A stretch of 38,961 nt of DNA from contig JASCPH010000029.1 in NCBI GenBank assembly GCA_029959545.1, positions 1-38,961 on the forward strand, read 5' to 3'. A model generated the notes under the pieces. It ran no database searches. It worked only from the letters and a program-made list of their open reading frames with translations, and was not told the DNA's origin. Made by a program: the position numbers and the translations under genes. Positions 34,720 through 38,961 of this stretch are shown here, one piece after another (position 1 is the first letter of the stretch; the number at the start of each line of letters is the position of its first letter). The DNA comes from Microbacteriaceae bacterium PS02066 (GTDB lineage Bacteria; Actinomycetota; Actinomycetes; Actinomycetales; Microbacteriaceae).

Positions 34720-35010
34720 GTGTCTCGGTTGTTCACCGTTTCGAGACGTGGAGCGTGAACCGGTGAGACACGGACGCGGGTGCCCGGTGGCTCCAGCTCT
34801 CCGTGTCTCACTTGTTCACGTTTTCGGCGCGCAGGGCGTGCACGACTGAGACGTGGATGCGGGTACCTGTCGGCGCTCTCGCTCCATGTCTGGATTGTTC
34901 ACCGCTTTGGGGCGTCGGGCGTGAACGTGTGAGACGCGGATGCGGGTGGCCGGGATGTGTGTCTCACTGATTCACCTTCAGCGCCTCTCGATCGTGAACG
35001 ACTGAGACAC
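34720..35010. repeat. Family C hairpin array, left of nuclease gene C (C1-C4)
   Basis: Four imperfect hairpins of 50-52 nt: C1 34720-34771, C2 34803-34852, C3 34886-34935, C4 34959-35010 (starts 83, 83 and 73 bp apart). Each opens with GTGTCTC-N5-TTCAC and closes with GTGAA-N5-GAGACAC or a close variant. The outer 7-8 bp and inner 5 bp pair; the five bases between are variable and mostly mismatched. All four left units have TTCAC at the inner arm, while the right array has TGCAC. The rest of 34665-35124 carries no gene. Confidence 0.93.
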
Positions 35011-35124
35011 GGCGTGTGGCGGGCGGCACGATGCCCCCTCCCCAACGCCTTCTGACCGGCGGGTCGCCGACGATGCGAGTGTGCGAGCAGAGACGCGGCG
35101 CCTTGCCGTGATGGCATCTGTGGG

Positions 35125-36039
35125 ATGACCGACGCGGCGTTCCCGGCATCCGCCTTCTCGTATCGATCCGCACGTGAGGCGGGGATCGGGCGCGGTGTTC
35201 TCCGCGGGAAACGCTTCATCGCCCCGTTCCACGGGATACGGGCGGAGCCGCCGGACCCGCATCGCGAGCTGGACGAGCTGATGCGCCTGTGCCACTGGTA
35301 CCTGCCCCGATTGCGCGAGGGGCAGTTCTTCAGCCATTCCACCGCGTTGGCGCTGTACGGGGCCGCGGTGCCGCCGCAAGATGCGCTGGCTGTTCACGTC
35401 TCGGTGCATCGGCCGTCCTCTCCGCCACGCACGCGCGGGGTCTGCGGACACCGACTGCAGCAGCGCGATCCCGACGTTCACCTGCTCGGCGAGCTCCCTG
35501 TGGAGGCGCCCGAGAGAGCGTGGGTGCAGGCATCCCGGGGATGGATGACGGACGACCTCGTCGTCGCCGGCGACCACCTCCTGCGCCGCGACCGTCCGCT
35601 CACCACCATCCACGCGCTGACGACCGAAGCGCTGCGGATGCGAGGGGACGTCCTCGGTGAGCCGCTGTCGCTCATCCGGGAGGGCTCCGAGTCGGCGCGC
35701 GAGACGCTGCTGCGTCTGGTGCTGGTGCGCGCGGGACTACCCGAACCCGAGCTCAACGTGCCGCTTCGAGACGCGCAGGGACGCACCATCGCGCGTCTGG
35801 ATGAGTCGTTTCCCGCATACCGCGTGGCGGTGGAGTACGACGGGCGCCAGCATGCCTTCAGCGTCACGCAGTTCCGCCGCGATGCCGATCGCTGGGATGC
35901 CATTCGGGATGCCGGTTGGCACCTCGTCCGCATCCTCGATCACCACCTCTCGCCCGATCCGGGAATCGCTGTCGCCAAGGTGCGTGCAGCGCTCACCGCG
36001 CGCGGCTGGAAGGACCATGGTCGGCGGTCAGCTCTCTGA
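35125..36039 (+). CDS. Predicted nuclease, AbiEi-like N-terminus plus DUF559/Vsr-like domain (gene C)
   Basis: 304-residue paralogue of the genes at 86-1063 and 17005-17844. The N-terminus (YRSAREAGIGRGVLRGKRFIAPFHGI) has the AbiEi-like layout; the middle contains FSHSTALALYGAAVP, as in the other copies (SHLSAAALWALP in gene A). The C-terminal PD-(D/E)XK-like core shows Glu193 (SARETLLRLVL), Asp226 (ARLDESF) and Glu237-Tyr-Asp239 in VAVEYDGRQHA, then FRRDADRWDAIRDAGWHLVRI, a classic DUF559 ending. ATG 35125 has no clear Shine-Dalgarno. The gene is bracketed by the family C hairpin arrays, the right one beginning 18 bp after the stop. No toxin, transposase or integrase neighbour is present. 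Confidence 0.78.
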   Translation: MTDAAFPASAFSYRSAREAGIGRGVLRGKRFIAPFHGIRAEPPDPHRELDELMRLCHWYLPRLREGQFFSHSTALALYGAAVPPQDALAVHVSVHRPSSPPRTRGVCGHRLQQRDPDVHLLGELPVEAPERAWVQASRGWMTDDLVVAGDHLLRRDRPLTTIHALTTEALRMRGDVLGEPLSLIREGSESARETLLRLVLVRAGLPEPELNVPLRDAQGRTIARLDESFPAYRVAVEYDGRQHAFSVTQFRRDADRWDAIRDAGWHLVRILDHHLSPDPGIAVAKVRAALTARGWKDHGRRSAL

Positions 36040-36057
36040 CCCCGGCGCGCTCGGTGC

Positions 36058-36354
36058 GTGTCCCAGGTGTGCACCCCCGCGCGGCACGGAGCGTGAAGGA
36101 GTGAGACACGGTGGGGTTCGGGTGCGCTGCGTGTCTCAACCGTGCACGGTTCTGGGGTGTGCCACGTGAACCGGTGAGACACGCAGGGGTTCGGGTGCGC
36201 TGCGTGTCTCAGGTGTGCACACCTTCGCGGCGTGGAGCGTGAAGGAGTGAGACACGCAGGCGCCGGGGCCCAATGCGTGTCTCAGGTGTGCACGCACGCG
36301 GGGCCTGGAGCGTGAAGGAGTGAGACACGGTGGGGGACTGGTGAAGTGAGACAC
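36058..36354. repeat. Family C hairpin array, right of nuclease gene C (C5-C8 plus half unit)
   Basis: Four 52-nt hairpins at 36058-36109, 36131-36182, 36204-36255 and 36277-36328, exactly 73 bp apart, each 17-nt arm + 18-nt loop + 17-nt arm. The opening arm is GTGTCTCAGGTGTGCAC in C7 and C8, with small changes in C5 and C6; the closing arm is GTGAAGGAGTGAGACAC in C5, C7 and C8. The 21-nt spacers after C5 and C6 are nearly the same (GGGGTTCGGGTGCGCTGC). A lone closing arm GTGAAGTGAGACAC follows at 36341-36354. This fills the gap to the convergent hydrolase gene. Confidence 0.95.
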
Positions 36355-36402
36355 CGGATGCGGGATGCAGCGCCCGACGCCGTGCCTGACCGCGATCGGC
36401 GG

Positions 36403-37170
36403 TCAGCGGGGGAGGGAGGCGGCGAAGTCGGTGACGAGCTCCGTCACGCGCTCGGTCATCTCCGCCTCGTCGATCGATGGCGTGCCGTCTCCCGCCTGCG
36501 GGCCGTAGGCCCCGAAGGATGCGTGCGAGGCCCCGTCGATCTCGACGAACTCGGCGTCGGACGGAAGGAGGTGTGCAGCATCCTCGATCTTCGCCGGGGT
36601 CGACAGGCCGTCCTCGCTTCCGCCGATGCTGAGCACGGGAAGCCCCGTGGCGGAGATGTCTGTCGCGCAGTACGAGGCGAAGAGCACGAGCGCGTCCGCA
36701 ACCGTCGCGAGCTGGCAGGCGCGCACGCCGCCGAGCGAGTGGCCGCCCGCCATCCACGTGCCGACACCGGGCGCGAGCGAGGTGAACGCGTCGAGCGGCC
36801 GCGGGTCCAGGAACGCGAGGTTGTACCAGGGGCGGGTGATCACGACGGTGATGCCATCGTCGACCAGACCGGCGAGCCGGGCTGCGTACGCGATCGGCTC
36901 GACCTTGGCGCCGGGGATCAACACGAGCCCCACCTCGGATGAACCGGATGCGGGGGAGAGCACGATCGCGCCGGTCTGTTCGTCGACCGCGATCGCCGTG
37001 TCGCCACGGACCGCGTCGAGAGGCCCGGGCTCTGCGGCCATGACGCCCACCTGCCCCCAGACGAGCACGCCCAGCACCGCGACCGCCAGGAGGGCGCCCA
37101 GACTGCCCAACGACCAGGCCAGGACGCGACCGATGCGGCGGCGAGGACGAGGGGGTGCGGGATTGGTCAC
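36403..37170 (-). CDS. Membrane-anchored alpha/beta hydrolase
   Basis: 255-residue protein with a basic N-terminus (PRPRRRIGR), one membrane helix at about 18-40 (WSLGSLGALLAVAVLGVLVW) and an extracytoplasmic alpha/beta-hydrolase domain. Catalytic residues appear as the nucleophile Ser in AGGHSLGG (~143), Asp in GGSEDGLS and His in GASHASFG; the oxyanion region is VLIPGAKV. The substrate is unknown (esterase or lipase-like). GTG start at 37170 without Shine-Dalgarno; TAGCCT lies 6 nt upstream, suggesting leaderless expression. Confidence 0.85.
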   Translation of the reverse strand: MTNPAPPRPRRRIGRVLAWSLGSLGALLAVAVLGVLVWGQVGVMAAEPGPLDAVRGDTAIAVDEQTGAIVLSPASGSSEVGLVLIPGAKVEPIAYAARLAGLVDDGITVVITRPWYNLAFLDPRPLDAFTSLAPGVGTWMAGGHSLGGVRACQLATVADALVLFASYCATDISATGLPVLSIGGSEDGLSTPAKIEDAAHLLPSDAEFVEIDGASHASFGAYGPQAGDGTPSIDEAEMTERVTELVTDFAASLPR

Positions 37171-37176
37171 CGGTCC

Positions 37177-37182
37177 AGGCTA
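37177..37182 (-). promoter_or_regulatory. -10 element of leaderless hydrolase promoter
   Basis: On the minus strand TAGCCT-GGACCG-GTG, again with a 6-nt gap to the start codon. Confidence 0.4.
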
Positions 37183-37206
37183 AAGGCCACCGACCGCGGG
37201 AACGCA

Positions 37207-37248
37207 GCGAGCCCCGCTTCCGTCATGGCCGACGGAAGCGGGGCTCGC
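37207..37248 (-). terminator. Strong terminator after mtlD
   Basis: A perfect 18-bp stem (GCGAGCCCCGCTTCCGTC at 37207-37224 and its complement at 37231-37248) with a 6-nt loop ATGGCC lies 12 bp beyond the mtlD stop codon. There is no T run. Confidence 0.8.
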
Positions 37249-37260
37249 GAGATCGGATGC

Positions 37261-38406
37261 TCAGGCCGATTGATGGGCTGCGACGACGTCGCGCACGGCC
37301 GTGAACAGGGGATGCTGCGGCTCCAGTCCTGTGACCTCGGTCGTGAACGCGGCGGCGCTCTTCGTGCTGAGCAGACGCTGCAGCTCGACGGCCTCCGGAT
37401 CCTCGGGGGACGAGAAGGAGAGCGCGGCGCCCATCGTGGCCACGAGAGCCTCGGTGGACAGCCCACGTTCCGCCGCCTCCGCGGCGGGGCCGACGAAGCG
37501 CTCGTGGCGCGAGAGCTTGCGCAGCGGCTGACGGCCCACGCGCCATACCGTGTCGGGCAGGGCTGGGTTGCGGAAGCGGGAGAGGATCGTCTCCCGGTAG
37601 CGGGCGAGCTCGTCGGGGGCGAACTCGTGCTTCGCGATGAGCACGGCGGACGTCTCGGCGAGCGTGGCGGAGACGGCCGCGGCGATCTCGGGGGAGGCGA
37701 GCGCATCCGAGATCCGCTCGATGCCGGCGCGGGCGCCGTAGTAAGCCGTCGCGGCGTGGCCGGTGTTCACCGTGAAGAGCTTGCGCTCGATGTAGGGCGC
37801 CAGGTCGTCCACGAAATGCGCGCCCGGGATGCGGGGCGGCTCCCCCGCGAAGGGCGCCTGCTCGATGGCCCATTCGTAGAACGGCTCGACGACCACGTCG
37901 ACACCGGCATCCGCCGGCTGGCCCGGCACGATGCGGTCGACGGCGGTGTTCGCGAACACGGCACGCGCGGACAGCGCAGCCCAGTCATCGCCGGCCTGCT
38001 CCTCGATGTGCGCGCGCAGTTGGTCGGTGGCTCCGATCGCGTTCTCGCAGGCCATCACCTGCAGCGGCGCGAGGGTCTCGTCGCGCTGGGCGAGGCCGGC
38101 GCGGATCAGAGGGGCCACGAACTTCAGGATCGTGGGGCCCACCGCGGTCGTGACGACGTCTGCGGACGCGATCTCGTCGACGACGGCCTGAGGGTCTTCC
38201 GCGCTGTTGAGCGCCCGGAAGCCGGTGACCACGACATCCGTGCCTCCGTCCCCGACCTCGTGGACCGTGTAGCTGTCCACGGCGTTGATCGCGTCGACGA
38301 GCCCGGCCGACACGTCGGAGAACACGACCTCGTAGCCGCCCTCGTGCAGGAGGAGACCGACGAAGCCGCGGCCGATGTTGCCGGCGCCGAAGTGAACGGC
38401 CTTCAT
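37261..38406 (-). CDS. mtlD: Mannitol-1-phosphate 5-dehydrogenase
   Basis: 381-residue NAD-dependent dehydrogenase turning mannitol 1-phosphate into fructose 6-phosphate. The N-terminal Rossmann motif [17 protein letters not shown] is diagnostic; the C-terminal half belongs to the polyol dehydrogenase fold, with [16 protein letters not shown] carrying the conserved Lys/Asn/His set. The ATG overlaps the mtlF stop (ATGA), so it is translationally coupled. A strong terminator follows. Confidence 0.96.
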   Translation of the reverse strand: MKAVHFGAGNIGRGFVGLLLHEGGYEVVFSDVSAGLVDAINAVDSYTVHEVGDGGTDVVVTGFRALNSAEDPQAVVDEIASADVVTTAVGPTILKFVAPLIRAGLAQRDETLAPLQVMACENAIGATDQLRAHIEEQAGDDWAALSARAVFANTAVDRIVPGQPADAGVDVVVEPFYEWAIEQAPFAGEPPRIPGAHFVDDLAPYIERKLFTVNTGHAATAYYGARAGIERISDALASPEIAAAVSATLAETSAVLIAKHEFAPDELARYRETILSRFRNPALPDTVWRVGRQPLRKLSRHERFVGPAAEAAERGLSTEALVATMGAALSFSSPEDPEAVELQRLLSTKSAAAFTTEVTGLEPQHPLFTAVRDVVAAHQSA

Positions 38407-38834
38407 GCGTTCACCGACGCGAGCAACTCGTAGAGCTCCTCGGGCGTCGAGGCGGCCTTGAGGCGCGCGACGTCGTCCTCGTCGGAGAAGAGCAGCGCGA
38501 TCTGCGACAGGATGTCGAGGTGCTCGTCGCCCTTGCCGGCGATGCCGATCACGAACGACACGGGGTTGCCGTCCCAGTCGACGCCGCCGTCGTAGCGGAC
38601 GACGGAGAGACCGGAGGTGAGGATCTCGTCCTTGGTCTCATTGGTGCCGTGCGGGATCGCGAGCTCGTTGCCCATGTAGGTCGAGACGGCCTGCTCGCGC
38701 TGCTGCATGGCGTCGAAGTACCTGCCCGTGACCGCTCCCGCGGACTCGAGGATGTCGGCCGCTTCGCGCATGGCCTCATCGCGACTCGCGCCGCCCGAGT
38801 GGATGCGCACCTGTCCGATACCGAGAACTGCCAT
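38403..38834 (-). CDS. mtlF: Mannitol PTS enzyme IIA
   Basis: 143-residue stand-alone EIIA of the mannitol/fructose PTS family, receiving phosphate from HPr and passing it to EIIB. The phosphorylated His is His62 in [31 protein letters not shown] is typical of the domain. AAGGAAG lies 4 nt before ATG 38834. The IICB transporter is probably encoded just beyond the window end, upstream of it. Confidence 0.93.
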   Translation of the reverse strand: MAVLGIGQVRIHSGGASRDEAMREAADILESAGAVTGRYFDAMQQREQAVSTYMGNELAIPHGTNETKDEILTSGLSVVRYDGGVDWDGNPVSFVIGIAGKGDEHLDILSQIALLFSDEDDVARLKAASTPEELYELLASVNA

Positions 38835-38881
38835 GATTCTTCCTTTCCCGTTCCTGCCGCGCGCTGCCTGCTCACGGCACC

Positions 38882-38942
38882 GCGGGCATCTCGTGCCCGC
38901 GGAACACGGATGCGGGTCGCACGAGGTGTGCGACCCGCATCC
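38882..38942. terminator. Two adjacent hairpins upstream of mtlF
   Basis: GCGGGCA-TCTCG-TGCCCGC (38882-38900) is followed by a perfect 15-bp stem GGATGCGGGTCGCAC / GTGCGACCCGCATCC (38908-38922 and 38928-38942) with loop GAGGT. They probably end or attenuate transcription of the gene upstream on the minus strand; a TGA in that direction at 38949-38951 could be its stop. The stem ends are the over-represented octamer GGATGCGG/CCGCATCC. Confidence 0.7.
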
Positions 38943-38961
38943 TGTGGGTCAGCCCTGCTGA

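Noticed and set aside
31977..34811. 944-codon open frame on the minus strand
   Set aside because: Antisense to cdd, deoA and add, all of which have clear family motifs; the composition is that of a shadow frame.
36058..36354. Family C array as a CRISPR
   Set aside because: Units are hairpins with conserved, not unique, spacers (21 nt, nearly the same after C5 and C6), they flank both sides of one gene, and no cas gene is present.
34720..36354. Classical REP/RAYT element
   Set aside because: The bracketed proteins show no HUH motif or RAYT tyrosine; they look like PD-(D/E)XK nucleases. Only the arrangement is similar.

Overview
The window is GC-rich (about 70%) chromosomal DNA with tightly packed genes, many GTG starts, ATGA/GTGA stop-start overlaps and no tRNA or rRNA that I can see. 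The gene content (GTP-type PEP carboxykinase, RamB/PrpR-type regulator, two-domain BMP-type nucleoside ABC importer, SdhCDAB order, leaderless-looking promoters) points to a high-GC actinobacterium, most likely a Microbacteriaceae such as Microbacterium. This assignment is inference from gene families, not a database match.

Layout. 1-1620: a predicted nuclease gene (cassette A) and an acyl-CoA dehydrogenase remnant, bracketed by short repeats. 1628-5066: ramB-like regulator divergent from pckG (gluconeogenesis). 5085-8708: an ABC exporter half-transporter and an MHS-family MFS transporter, separated by an orphan palindromic element. 8906-9271: a small membrane protein. 9310-12948: riboflavin operon ribD-ribE-ribBA-ribH under an FMN riboswitch. 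13011-14472: a Fpg/Nei DNA glycosylase and a GNAT acetyltransferase. 14494-16617: an L-lactate dehydrogenase-type flavoenzyme divergent from its FadR/LldR-type regulator. 16678-18150: cassette B. 18186-21347: trpS, xth and a YihY/BrkB membrane protein. 21391-24926: sdhCDAB with an IdeR/DtxR-like box upstream. 25156-26271: manC. 26444-34664: a nucleoside uptake and catabolism operon (BMP lipoprotein, ATPase, two permeases, cdd, deoA, add). 34720-36354: cassette C. 36403-37170: a membrane-anchored alpha/beta hydrolase. 37261-38834: mannitol genes mtlD and mtlF.

The most unusual feature is a set of three paralogous genes (63-1063 region, 17005-17844, 35125-36039). Each encodes an AbiEi-like N-terminal region plus a DUF559/Vsr-like PD-(D/E)XK nuclease domain. 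Each is flanked on BOTH sides by clusters of short inverted repeats, and each gene has its own repeat sequence family: A ~ GCCGAGYGAGCAYCCGTTC, B ~ CGAACTCCTGCA, C ~ GTGTCTCA...TTCAC. Cassette C has four 52-nt hairpins before and four after the gene; the downstream four repeat with an exact 73-bp period. Cassette B has two ~69-nt hairpins on each side. Cassette A has a ++-- repeat cluster on each side. A fourth palindromic element of different sequence (7099-7228) has no gene. This looks like a family of palindrome-bracketed nuclease cassettes. I do not know of a description of it; mobility or self-recognition is a hypothesis.

The metabolic genes fit a carbon-scavenging lifestyle: lactate oxidation, succinate dehydrogenase and PEPCK feed gluconeogenesis, while nucleosides and mannitol are imported and degraded. 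The riboflavin operon supplies the flavins for LldD and SdhA. A second general oddity is the octamer GGATGCGG/CCGCATCC, which I hand-tallied at more than 50 sites on both strands, far above what base composition predicts.
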